A stretch of DNA of 13,348 nucleotides from Smithellaceae bacterium (GTDB taxonomy: Bacteria > Desulfobacterota > Syntrophia > Syntrophales > Smithellaceae). A model generated the notes under the pieces. That model made no database searches. It was not told the DNA's origin and worked only from the letters and a program-made list of their open reading frames with translations. This document shows positions 7,267 to 13,348 of the stretch, in pieces; positions within the stretch are counted from its first letter, which is position 1; every line of letters begins with the position of its first letter. The translations under genes and the position numbers were made by a program. The DNA lies in NCBI GenBank assembly GCA_028701435.1, contig JAQVQT010000033.1, positions 1 through 13,348 on the forward strand. Reading direction: 5' to 3'.

Positions 7267-8098
7267 CGGTTTTGCGCGTCAGGGTCAGCGCCACGCCTCC
7301 CAGCCCGATGGTGATGGCGAAAGCCTTGATGAGCATTCCGACGTAGAATGGCAGCCAGCCCAGCAGCCACAGCAGGCACAATCCCACCAGTGTTTCTTTC
7401 ACCAGGGACTTCCGGTACCCGCGAAAAATTCTGGAGATGATCACATTGCCCAGAATCGCACCGGACGCGATAAAACCGACAATGACGGCCAGCAGGATCG
7501 CCGTGAAAGCCAGCGGAATCAGAAAGATTCCGATAATGGAGACAGCCAGCAGCATAAACAGAGGCACGGTCATCAGCGTTGCCAGAACGCCCCAGAAGAA
7601 CGATTTGAAGCAATGGGCCTCGATGGCGCCGGTGATGAGGGTCAGTTGCCGCGGAAGCAGCAGCGTCATGATCATCGCGATAATCAGGATGATGGCGAAA
7701 AAGCACAGGGAAATAATATTTAAAATCAGCGACCAGCCTTCCAGTTCGCCCCGCATGGCCGACTGAAAGGCTTCCGTCAGGGTGGATGCGTTGACTTCCG
7801 TGATGTCGCCGAAAACCATGGAGCCGCTGCCCCTGGCCACGATGCCGCCCACAACGATCACCTGGCCCCGCACGACGGCTTTGTTGGTCAAAACCACGGA
7901 GCCGGCAATGGCCAGAACATTTTGCTCTACCAGTCCGTTGACCGTGATTTGTCCGCCGATCACAGCGACATTGTTCACGGTTTGCCCTTCTTCTACCACA
8001 AGGTCGCGGCCGGCGCCGAAGATGTTTTTTGCGTCGGCGGGACAGGCCAGAAAAAACGAGAGGATGATGGCGACAAGGACGGCAAATTTTACATTCAT
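7232..8098 (-). CDS. Secreted/membrane protein with polymer-forming (bactofilin-like) repeat region and membrane helices
   Basis: The 288-residue product has a signal peptide at 1-23 (hydrophobic core FAVLVAIILSFFLA, cleavage after ADA). Residues about 35-105 are short beta repeats of the kind GGQITVNGLVEQNVLAIAG with glycine turns, as in polymer-forming/bactofilin beta-helices. Hydrophobic helices follow at about 123-148, 165-225 and 238-265, and the C-terminus is short and polar. The likely arrangement is an extracytoplasmic beta-solenoid anchored to the inner membrane. Its function is not known to me; proteins of this shape are usually called hypothetical or polymer-forming cytoskeletal. 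It starts 9 bases after dedA, with GAGG of its ribosome site overlapping the dedA stop, so the two are probably co-transcribed and coupled. Its stop lies inside the convergent hydrolase gene. Confidence 0.8.
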   Translation of the reverse strand: MNVKFAVLVAIILSFFLACPADAKNIFGAGRDLVVEEGQTVNNVAVIGGQITVNGLVEQNVLAIAGSVVLTNKAVVRGQVIVVGGIVARGSGSMVFGDITEVNASTLTEAFQSAMRGELEGWSLILNIISLCFFAIILIIAMIMTLLLPRQLTLITGAIEAHCFKSFFWGVLATLMTVPLFMLLAVSIIGIFLIPLAFTAILLAVIVGFIASGAILGNVIISRIFRGYRKSLVKETLVGLCLLWLLGWLPFYVGMLIKAFAITIGLGGVALTLTRKTVRPTENPAPSD

Positions 8099-8107
8099 GA
8101 TGGAACC

Positions 8108-8755
8108 TCAGCTTTCCCGAACAAGATATTTCTGCTGAAAATATGCCACGAAGCCCGGCATGACGGAAATGATGATAATCGCGACAATGACGATGGTAAA
8201 ATTTGTTTTAACGGCCGGGATATTGCCGAAAAAGTATCCCCCCAGGAGAAAAATGGCCACCCAGCCGATGCCGCCGACAACATTGTACACGATGAAGCGG
8301 GAATAGCTCATCGCTCCGACGCCCGCGACGAACGGGGCAAAGGTTCGAATAAACGGCATGAAGCGGGCGATGATGATGGTTTTCCCGCCGTGCCTTTCGT
8401 AAAAATCGTGCGTCTTGATCAGGTATTTCTTTTTAAAGAACCGGCTTTCTTCGTAATGAAAGACTTTGGGCCCGATATAATGGCCTATGGCATAATTGAC
8501 GGTGTCTCCGGCGATGGCGGCAAGGCAAAGCAGGATCAAGAGCGCCTCGATGTGGAGCGCGCTCAGGGCCGCCAACGCGCCCAGCGCAAAAAGCAGTGAA
8601 TCCCCGGGCAGAACCGGCGTTACCACAAGGCCGGTTTCGCAGAATATCACAACAAATACAATGACATAAGCCCATACACCAAAGCTCTCGACGATGATAG
8701 GGAGATATTTGTCGAGGTGAATAAAAAAATCTATAAAATAAAGGATGATGTCCAT
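8108..8755 (-). CDS. dedA: DedA family inner-membrane protein
   Basis: A 215-residue polytopic protein of the DedA/VTT (SNARE-associated) family, implicated in lipid-carrier (undecaprenyl phosphate) recycling and membrane homeostasis. The N-terminus (MDIILYFIDFFIHLD) aligns with the start of E. coli DedA, which is why I take ATG at 8755 instead of the in-frame TTG at 8779. Family motifs are FCETGLVVTPVLPGDSLLF (38-56) with Glu40 and Asp52, GDTVNYAIGHYIG (83-95), and RFMPFIRTFAPFVAG (131-145) with Arg131 and Arg137; these four charged residues correspond to those needed for function in E. coli YqjA. Several membrane segments and re-entrant loops are evident. No good Shine-Dalgarno site precedes 8755. 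It is the first gene of a two-gene unit with the polymer-forming membrane protein. Confidence 0.93.
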   Translation of the reverse strand: MDIILYFIDFFIHLDKYLPIIVESFGVWAYVIVFVVIFCETGLVVTPVLPGDSLLFALGALAALSALHIEALLILLCLAAIAGDTVNYAIGHYIGPKVFHYEESRFFKKKYLIKTHDFYERHGGKTIIIARFMPFIRTFAPFVAGVGAMSYSRFIVYNVVGGIGWVAIFLLGGYFFGNIPAVKTNFTIVIVAIIIISVMPGFVAYFQQKYLVRES

Positions 8756-8763
8756 AATTTTTA

Positions 8764-8772
8764 TGCTATAAT
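8764..8772 (+). promoter_or_regulatory. Candidate extended -10 promoter for the dehydratase-like gene
   Basis: TGCTATAAT reads rightwards: a perfect TATAAT (8767-8772) with the TG of an extended -10. The -35 region is poor (GATGAT near 8744), which extended -10 promoters tolerate. Transcription would begin near 8779, leaving a leader of about 94 bases before the ATG at 8873. Confidence 0.45.
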
Positions 8773-8809
8773 TTTCCAAAACAATACATCAGGATCATTT
8801 TGTGGGCAC

Positions 8810-8821
8810 CCCTATATAGGG
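8810..8821. promoter_or_regulatory. 12-bp palindrome CCCTATATAGGG, possible operator
   Basis: A perfect 12-bp palindrome centred on the leftward -10 box and lying in the predicted leader of the rightward gene. A dimeric regulator binding here would block dedA transcription. It may also be chance, as the core TATATA is self-complementary. Confidence 0.3.
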
Positions 8822-8840
8822 TTCATAGGGATCGTGTCAA
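8813..8840 (-). promoter_or_regulatory. Candidate sigma-70 promoter for dedA
   Basis: Reading leftwards, TTGACA (8840-8835) is a perfect -35 box, followed after 16 bases by TATATA (8818-8813) as -10. A start near 8806 would give a dedA leader of about 50 bases. The -10 box is the core of a palindrome, and the transcript would overlap the start region of the rightward promoter. Confidence 0.5.
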
Positions 8841-8872
8841 CATGAAAAAAATCAATAATTAAGGAGCGAAGC

Positions 8873-10363
8873 ATGAGAAGCAAACAGGATTACATTACCG
8901 GACTCTCCAAAATGAAACGCAATCTTTATTACGATGGCCAGTTGATCGACCGCACGGATGAGCTGCAGATGCGATGCCTCAACACGATCGGCACCACTTA
9001 CGACGAGGCGGAACGGCCGGAGAATCAGGATCTGATGACGGCGGTTTCCCACCTGACGGGAGAGCGAATCAACCGGTTCACTCATATTCATCAAAACAAG
9101 GAAGATCTGCACCGCAAGCAGGACATGACCCGCATGCTCTGCCAGAAGGTCGGCGGCTGCATTCAGCGCTGCATGGGCATCGACGCGGCCAACGCCATTT
9201 ACAATGTTTCCTACGAGGCGGACAAGATCAAGCCGGGCGAAACCCACTATCACGAAAACTTCAAAAAATGGCTGCTCCGCTTTCAGCAGGAAGATCTCGT
9301 TGCCTGCTGCGCCCAGACGGACGTCAAAGGAGATCGCCTGCTGCGTCCGGCGGATCAGCCCAATCCCGGCTCCTACGTCTATATCAAAGAGCGGCTGAAA
9401 GACGGCATCGTTGTCGAAGGCTGCAAACTGCACATTTCCGAAGCCTCCGTGTCGGATGAGGTGCTGGTTGTGCCTACCCGGGCGCTCAGGGAGCAGGATA
9501 AAAACTATGCAGTGGCGTTTGCAATTCCCGGCGACTGGGACGGATTGAAGCAGGTGCTGACGATTCATTCCCTGCGGGAGCGGGAGCATTTCCAGCGCGG
9601 CTTTATGGAAGGCTCAACGGATTCGTACATGATTTTTGAGAACTGCTTTGTTCCCTGGGAGCGGGTCTTTCTGGCCGGCGAATGGCAGCACGGCGGCATC
9701 AACGCCCTGCTCTTCGCGCTGTTCCACCGCCATTCCTACTCGGGGTGCAAACCGGCCATCGGCGACGTCATTCTGGGCATGGCGGCGCTGGCCGCGGAAG
9801 TCAACAACATTCAGAAGGAATCCCACGTTCGGGAAAAGCTGGCGGAAATCATCCTGGTGACGGAACTGGGTTACGCGGCGGGATACACGGCGTCCGACCT
9901 GGGCGGCCCGAAAGTGTTCATGCCCGGGAAGGGCTTTGTTCCCTATGGTCCCGGTTCGTACATTCCCCATTCGATTTACTGCAACGTCGGCCGCTGCCTT
10001 TCCGGCGAGGCGGTCTGGCGCGAGTCGGAAATTCTCTGTGATATCTCCGGGGGCGTCACGGCGACCTTTCCGCATGAAAAGGACTTTCTCAATCCGGAAA
10101 CCGGCGAGGCCCTGTTGAAATACACCAAACGCAGTCCCAAAATATCCGCCGAAGATCAGGCGCAGTTCTGGAGATACCTGGGCGACAAGCTCTGCTCCGC
10201 GACCGGCGGTGTCCGCAACATCGGCGCGTATCACGGCGGTGGATCACCGATCATGGAGCAGATCGCCATTACGACGCAGTATGATATCGAATCCCGCAAA
10301 AGGCTGGTGAAATACATCGCCGGCATGAGCGGCGGCGACCGTGAAGCGCTTGCCAAAAAGTAG
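8873..10363 (+). CDS. 4-hydroxybutyryl-CoA dehydratase / vinylacetyl-CoA isomerase-like [4Fe-4S] flavoprotein (HpaB family)
   Basis: The 496 residues belong to the HpaB/acyl-CoA dehydrogenase-like family, in the branch with an iron-sulfur cluster. The four ligands of Clostridium aminobutyricum AbfD (Cys99, Cys103, His292, Cys299) have counterparts Cys96 and Cys100 (GGCIQRCMGID) and His285 and Cys292 (FHRHSYSGCK); Tyr289 and Lys293 match its Tyr296 and Lys300. AbfD Glu257 appears to be Asp250. TDPKGDR- and HGAGSP-like motifs also occur, as TDVKGDR (149-155) and HGGGSP (454-459). The AbfD reaction is oxygen-sensitive, ketyl-radical dehydration of 4-hydroxybutyryl-CoA to crotonyl-CoA. Whether this protein uses that substrate is unproven: no CoA-transferase, 4-hydroxybutyrate dehydrogenase or electron-transfer gene is beside it. 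ATG at 8873 has AAGGAG 6 nt upstream; the gene ends in tandem stops TAG TAG. Confidence 0.83.
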   Translation: MRSKQDYITGLSKMKRNLYYDGQLIDRTDELQMRCLNTIGTTYDEAERPENQDLMTAVSHLTGERINRFTHIHQNKEDLHRKQDMTRMLCQKVGGCIQRCMGIDAANAIYNVSYEADKIKPGETHYHENFKKWLLRFQQEDLVACCAQTDVKGDRLLRPADQPNPGSYVYIKERLKDGIVVEGCKLHISEASVSDEVLVVPTRALREQDKNYAVAFAIPGDWDGLKQVLTIHSLREREHFQRGFMEGSTDSYMIFENCFVPWERVFLAGEWQHGGINALLFALFHRHSYSGCKPAIGDVILGMAALAAEVNNIQKESHVREKLAEIILVTELGYAAGYTASDLGGPKVFMPGKGFVPYGPGSYIPHSIYCNVGRCLSGEAVWRESEILCDISGGVTATFPHEKDFLNPETGEALLKYTKRSPKISAEDQAQFWRYLGDKLCSATGGVRNIGAYHGGGSPIMEQIAITTQYDIESRKRLVKYIAGMSGGDREALAKK

Positions 10364-10377
10364 TAGCGGTGCCCGCT

Positions 10378-10408
10378 CCGTGCGCGGCCATCACGCGGCC
10401 GCGCACGG
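10378..10408 (+). terminator. Strong GC-rich stem-loop after the dehydratase-like gene
   Basis: A perfect 12-bp stem, CCGTGCGCGGCC (10378-10389) with GGCCGCGCACGG (10397-10408), closes a 7-nt loop 12 bases after the second stop codon. It is followed by ATGTCATTCATT, which is only moderately T-rich, so termination may be imperfect or assisted. Position and strength make a terminator the simplest reading. Confidence 0.65.
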
Positions 10409-10451
10409 ATGTCATTCATTCACGTGAAAGCCCATTGGGATCAGAAAACCC

Positions 10452-10476
10452 TTGCGGCAGCCCGTTCGGGCGGCAA
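10452..10476 (-). terminator. Possible stem-loop terminator for the GNAT gene
   Basis: GCCCG-TT-CGGGC (10460-10471), extended imperfectly by TTGC/GCAA arms, lies about 25 bases beyond the acetyltransferase stop. Reading leftwards it is followed by TGCCGCAAGGGTTTTC, with T residues rather far from the stem. A weak candidate. Confidence 0.3.
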
Positions 10477-10498
10477 ACCGGTTCCTGCGAGGGGGCGC

Positions 10499-10987
10499 CT
10501 ACAAAAAGTAATAAGCCATGAAGTCAACCTCAAACATCAGATGCGGAAAATTTTTTCTTTCCACTTCCTCAAACCCCAGTTTTTCATACCAGTCATGCAA
10601 TGCGTGATCATCCGCGATGATGCCGATTTGGACGCGAAACGCCTTTAAAAGACGGGCTTGGGACAATGCGTGCGTCACCAGCGCTTCCCCGAATCCTTTT
10701 TTTTGCTCGCGCGGCAAAACCGCCAGACGCTCCAGGTAACAGACCTCGTCGTTTATTTTTTCCAGGGCGACGCATCCTGCGGGCTGGCCCTGCGTCTCCA
10801 GAACGTAAAAGACGACGCCGCGGTTCATTTCCCGCATCAGCCATTCGGTTCGGCAATTGGAGGGATGCGTCGGGCTGTTTTGCTCGTTCAGCCCGAACCG
10901 GTCGGCCACCTCCTGAAAAGCTTCCCGAATGATCTCCACCAGAACGTCAATGTCTTCCTGACCGCCCATTCGAATCCGGTGCTCCAT
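10499..10987 (-). CDS. GNAT family N-acetyltransferase
   Basis: A 162-residue Gcn5-related acetyltransferase, expected to move an acetyl group from acetyl-CoA to an amine; the acceptor is unknown. Motif A is visible at 84-104 (YLERLAVLPREQ then KKGFGEALV), with the Q-x-x-G-x-G pyrophosphate loop QKKGFG (95-100). The later HDWYEKLGFEEV (131-142) is the usual motif B end. The sequence starts with a typical first strand and helix (IRMGGQEDIDVLVEIIREAF). ATG at 10987 has AGGAGG close upstream. It lies 48 bases after the sulfatase gene on the same strand, so read-through is possible, and it converges on the dehydratase-like gene across 135 bases that hold two hairpins. Confidence 0.9.
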   Translation of the reverse strand: MEHRIRMGGQEDIDVLVEIIREAFQEVADRFGLNEQNSPTHPSNCRTEWLMREMNRGVVFYVLETQGQPAGCVALEKINDEVCYLERLAVLPREQKKGFGEALVTHALSQARLLKAFRVQIGIIADDHALHDWYEKLGFEEVERKNFPHLMFEVDFMAYYFL

Positions 10988-11035
10988 GCTGCCTCCTCCT
11001 TTGCTCTCCTTTCAGGATGCTTACGTTATAAAGGG

Positions 11036-13015
11036 TTACCGCGGCGTCACGATCGGAAAGGTGCCGGACGGCTTGTCAAGCAGGGCGAAGAAACGAATCA
11101 GGTCGATTCGGCTGCCGCTGATTTTCAGATCATCGGACAGCAGGGTATCCTTGATTCCCGCGGTGCCCGCCATCATTTTGATCCAGATCGGCCGGTTCAG
11201 CGTCAGCGTCGCCTGGGCATCCTGCGCCTTTCCCTTCCGGTGGTGCAAAACGGCATGCTCGATCCAGAGGACAAAGGTCTCCCCCGTATCGCTGAACACC
11301 AGGTTGAATTTATAGTTTTTTCCCTCGGCCGCCGGTCCGTTCAGGCTGCAGGCCATCACCTCGAGAAACCGTTCGGCCGGAATGTTTTCCATCATGTCGA
11401 TCGCTCCGGACCGGTCGACGCCTTTTCGGGGCGGCCCGTCGCGAAGCTCCTGCGCCGCGGTGAGATAGCTGTTTCGCCAGATGGCTGATTCGGACATATA
11501 GGCCATCTGATCATAGGTGCGGGAAAGCAGTTTTCTGGCTTTGGTGTGATCGGGTTTGCCGAACACGACCCTGTTCAGCAGTTCGGCTGCCCAGCGGTAT
11601 TCGCCTTTCTCAAAAGCGGCTTCGGCCGCATCGGTGGCCTTGTCCGCCCCGCCGATCAGCTCCAGGTAGCGCCTGGCGGATTCCCGCGGCGGCAGGGGAT
11701 TCAGGTTGGCGGGATTGCCGTCGTAGAATCCCATGTAAAACTGGTACACGGCCTTGACGTTGTGCCGCAGATCGCCATAGTAGCCGCGTGCCCCCCAGTA
11801 GGATTCCAGATCCTTCGGCAATTGGATGGCGTCGGCAATTTCCCGGGGAGTAAAACCGGCGTTGATGAGGCGCACGGTTTGGTCGTGGGTGTAGCGGTAA
11901 ACGTCGCGGTGCATGGTGATGAATTCTTTGATTCGATCCCTGCCCCAGATCGGCCAGTTGTGCTGGCCGAAATACACCTCGCAATCGGCGGTGTACGCAA
12001 GCGCGTCGTCAAGATATTGGGCCCAGAGCAGCGCATTTCTCACCTTTGCCCCGCGAACCGGAAGTAGGTTGTGCATGGTCTGGGAAAGGATCTCCGCGCC
12101 GCAAAACGCCTTCTTTTCGGGAATGACAAACGTCATTTCAGCGGGGGCTTCCGCGCCGGGCGTATTGTAAAAAACAAAGCGCAGTCCGTCCACCAGCATC
12201 TCCCGGACGGGCTGATCGATGATCACCGTGGGCCGAATGATGCCGATACTGCCATAGGCTGTGGCCTTGCCCAGACCCGTATCGACCATTCCTTTGGCGG
12301 AGCGTTCCAGATCTTTACCGAACTGGTAGGAGGATCGCCTTGCCATCGCCGTGCCCACCATCAGGTTTTCGCTGATGGCCTCTTCCAGAAAGCCCTGGGG
12401 CGCGATCACCTGCAGCTTGCGCGATGCCGCCTCCTGCGGCGAAACAATACCCAGTGCGCCGCCGAAGTGGTCCACATGACTGTGGGTGATGATGATGGCT
12501 GAAACCGGTTTTTCGCCCAGATGCTTTTGGGCAAAGGCGAAGGCAAAAGCCGCGCTTTCCCGGCAGGTCAGCGTATCGACTACGATCCAGCCGGTTTTGC
12601 CTTCGATCAGCGTCATGTTGGCGAGATCAAAGCCGCGCAGTTGGTAGATGCCGTCGACGACTTTGAAGAGCCCGATCCTGGCGTTGAGCTTCGCATGGCG
12701 CCACAGGCTTGGGTTGGCCGTCGGGGGCGCTTCGCCCTCGACAAAATGAAAGGCGCCTAAGTCTACAAGGACCGTTTCGTCAGCCGCGCGGATCTGCCCC
12801 TGGGGTTTTGAGATCAAGCCGCGTTGGGCATCCTGAAAGTCCTGATCCTGACTGAAGTCGAGCTTTTGCGCCATGGTTTGGTTCGCCGCTATGGCTGCCT
12901 CGCCGGCGTCACCGGCAACCCCGCCGACCCCGCTGTCCTTCCCGCAGCCTGTGAGCAGGAATATTGCCGCCAGACACAGAGCCGCGGGCCCTATTCGCTT
13001 CGCGATCCTTTTCAT
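11036..13015 (-). CDS. Lipoprotein alkylsulfatase of the SdsA1/YjcS metallo-beta-lactamase family
   Basis: The 659-residue product should hydrolyse alkyl sulfates (SDS-like) to alcohol and sulfate with two Zn ions. The metallo-beta-lactamase domain carries THSHVDH (177-183), Glu289 (TPGAEAPAEM), Glu308 (CGAEILSQTMHN) and His352 (GQHNWPIWG). These track the Pseudomonas SdsA1 ligands His169, His171, Asp173, His174, Glu280, Glu299 and His344 with a near-constant offset; Arg321 lies in the conserved RGAKVR. A helical dimerisation region (about 380-525) and an SCP2-like C-terminal domain (about 535-659) follow. The N-terminus MKRIAKRIGP, a hydrophobic stretch and LLTGC (20-24) form a lipoprotein signal peptide, so the enzyme is lipid-anchored at Cys24 in the envelope. 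ATG at 13015 has AGGAG 6 nt upstream; an in-frame start at 13087 would add 24 residues before the signal peptide and is rejected. Confidence 0.92.
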   Translation of the reverse strand: MKRIAKRIGPAALCLAAIFLLTGCGKDSGVGGVAGDAGEAAIAANQTMAQKLDFSQDQDFQDAQRGLISKPQGQIRAADETVLVDLGAFHFVEGEAPPTANPSLWRHAKLNARIGLFKVVDGIYQLRGFDLANMTLIEGKTGWIVVDTLTCRESAAFAFAFAQKHLGEKPVSAIIITHSHVDHFGGALGIVSPQEAASRKLQVIAPQGFLEEAISENLMVGTAMARRSSYQFGKDLERSAKGMVDTGLGKATAYGSIGIIRPTVIIDQPVREMLVDGLRFVFYNTPGAEAPAEMTFVIPEKKAFCGAEILSQTMHNLLPVRGAKVRNALLWAQYLDDALAYTADCEVYFGQHNWPIWGRDRIKEFITMHRDVYRYTHDQTVRLINAGFTPREIADAIQLPKDLESYWGARGYYGDLRHNVKAVYQFYMGFYDGNPANLNPLPPRESARRYLELIGGADKATDAAEAAFEKGEYRWAAELLNRVVFGKPDHTKARKLLSRTYDQMAYMSESAIWRNSYLTAAQELRDGPPRKGVDRSGAIDMMENIPAERFLEVMACSLNGPAAEGKNYKFNLVFSDTGETFVLWIEHAVLHHRKGKAQDAQATLTLNRPIWIKMMAGTAGIKDTLLSDDLKISGSRIDLIRFFALLDKPSGTFPIVTPR

Positions 13016-13157
13016 GGTTTTCTCCTGAGGTTTTCTGTCTTTGAAAAAAACATTCCGGACAGGACAAGTTTTTCGACGTTGTCCCACACGCGCAAAAGGC
13101 TGAACTTTGTGAATGTAGGTAATCGCACCGCGGAGCTTCTGTCAATGGTTTTTCGGT

Positions 13158-13348
13158 TCAGAAGAATTCAAAAAAAAGCAGATAAACCATCGTGTTGATG
13201 ATCGTCAACGGAATGCCGGCTTTTGCAAATTCGAGAAAGGAAATGCTTTCGCCGCGGTTTTCCTTCTCCGCGTGCTGAATGATAATGATGTTGCTGGCCG
13301 CGCCGAGAATGAAAAGATTGCCCGCAATGGTGGAGCCGGCCGCGAGCG
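13158..13348 (-). CDS. SLC13/ArsB-type membrane transporter, C-terminal end (partial)
   Basis: An open frame enters from the right edge and ends in TGA at 13160-13158, giving about 62 C-terminal residues. It reads LAAGSTIAGNLFILGAASN, then IIIIQHAEKENRGESISF and LEFAKAGIPLTIINTMVYLL, ending FFEFF. The GST.AGN...LGAASN pattern is the second substrate/ion-binding loop of the ion-transporter superfamily (SLC13, ArsB and YbiR-like anion pumps), followed by the last membrane helix. It is an inner-membrane transporter; the substrate cannot be told from this fragment. The stop lies 142 bases upstream of the sulfatase start on the same strand. A sulfate or organic-anion role alongside the sulfatase would be speculation. 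Confidence 0.8.
   Translation of the reverse strand, partial: LAAGSTIAGNLFILGAASNIIIIQHAEKENRGESISFLEFAKAGIPLTIINTMVYLLFFEFF

Noticed and set aside
7922..8599. 225-residue plus-strand frame over dedA
   Set aside because: It is antisense to dedA and the membrane-protein gene, has an Asp/Lys/Gly-rich shadow composition and no family resemblance.
10658..11488. 276-residue plus-strand frame over GNAT and sulfatase genes
   Set aside because: It spans two well-supported minus-strand genes and the gap between them, with no domain or ribosome site.
13140..13145. TTGACA on the minus strand as a promoter for the sulfatase gene
   Set aside because: The hexamer is perfect, but no acceptable -10 box stands 16-18 bases downstream (TTACCT only), so I do not call it.

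Overview
The window reads as a chromosomal segment of a Gram-negative, probably anaerobic bacterium. The C-terminal part of an outer-membrane TonB-dependent receptor and a lipoprotein signal peptide show the double envelope. A [4Fe-4S]/FAD 4-hydroxybutyryl-CoA dehydratase-like enzyme and a cobamide salvage set that includes the remodelling hydrolase CbiR fit the Desulfobacterota (Syntrophales-like lineages) best. That placement is inference from gene content, not from a phylogenetic marker. DNA is moderately GC-rich and coding density is high. No stretch of more than 300 bases lacks a gene.

Positions 1-4985 (+ strand) hold a tight cobamide uptake, salvage and remodelling operon: TonB-dependent receptor (5' end outside the window), btuF, cobT, cobS, cbiR, cobU. 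Several joints are translationally coupled: btuF starts inside the receptor gene, and cbiR and cobU overlap by ATGA. The receptor and BtuF bring corrinoids into the periplasm. CbiR should cut the nucleotide loop of foreign cobamides, CobU activates the resulting cobinamide phosphate with GTP, CobT activates the preferred lower-ligand base, and CobS joins the two. BtuCD, CobA, CbiB and CobC are not in the window. A perfect 32-bp palindrome forms the last codons and stop of cobS.

Positions 4986-7266 (+ strand) hold a cluster of three small hairpins, a malate dehydrogenase (mdh), a 182-bp nested inverted-repeat element that looks like a MITE or large cruciform, and an alpha/beta-fold hydrolase.

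Positions 7232-8755 (- strand) hold dedA followed 9 nt later by a secreted/membrane protein with a polymer-forming (bactofilin-like) repeat region joined to membrane helices. This last gene overlaps the 3' end of the hydrolase gene tail to tail. From 8756 to 8872 there is a short intergenic region with overlapping divergent promoters and a 12-bp palindrome. Positions 8873-10363 (+) encode the 4-hydroxybutyryl-CoA dehydratase-like protein with all four iron-sulfur ligands, followed by a strong 12-bp stem-loop.

Positions 10499-13348 (- strand) hold a GNAT acetyltransferase, a lipoprotein alkylsulfatase of the SdsA1/YjcS metallo-beta-lactamase type with complete metal site, and the C-terminal end of an SLC13/ArsB-type membrane transporter that runs off the window.
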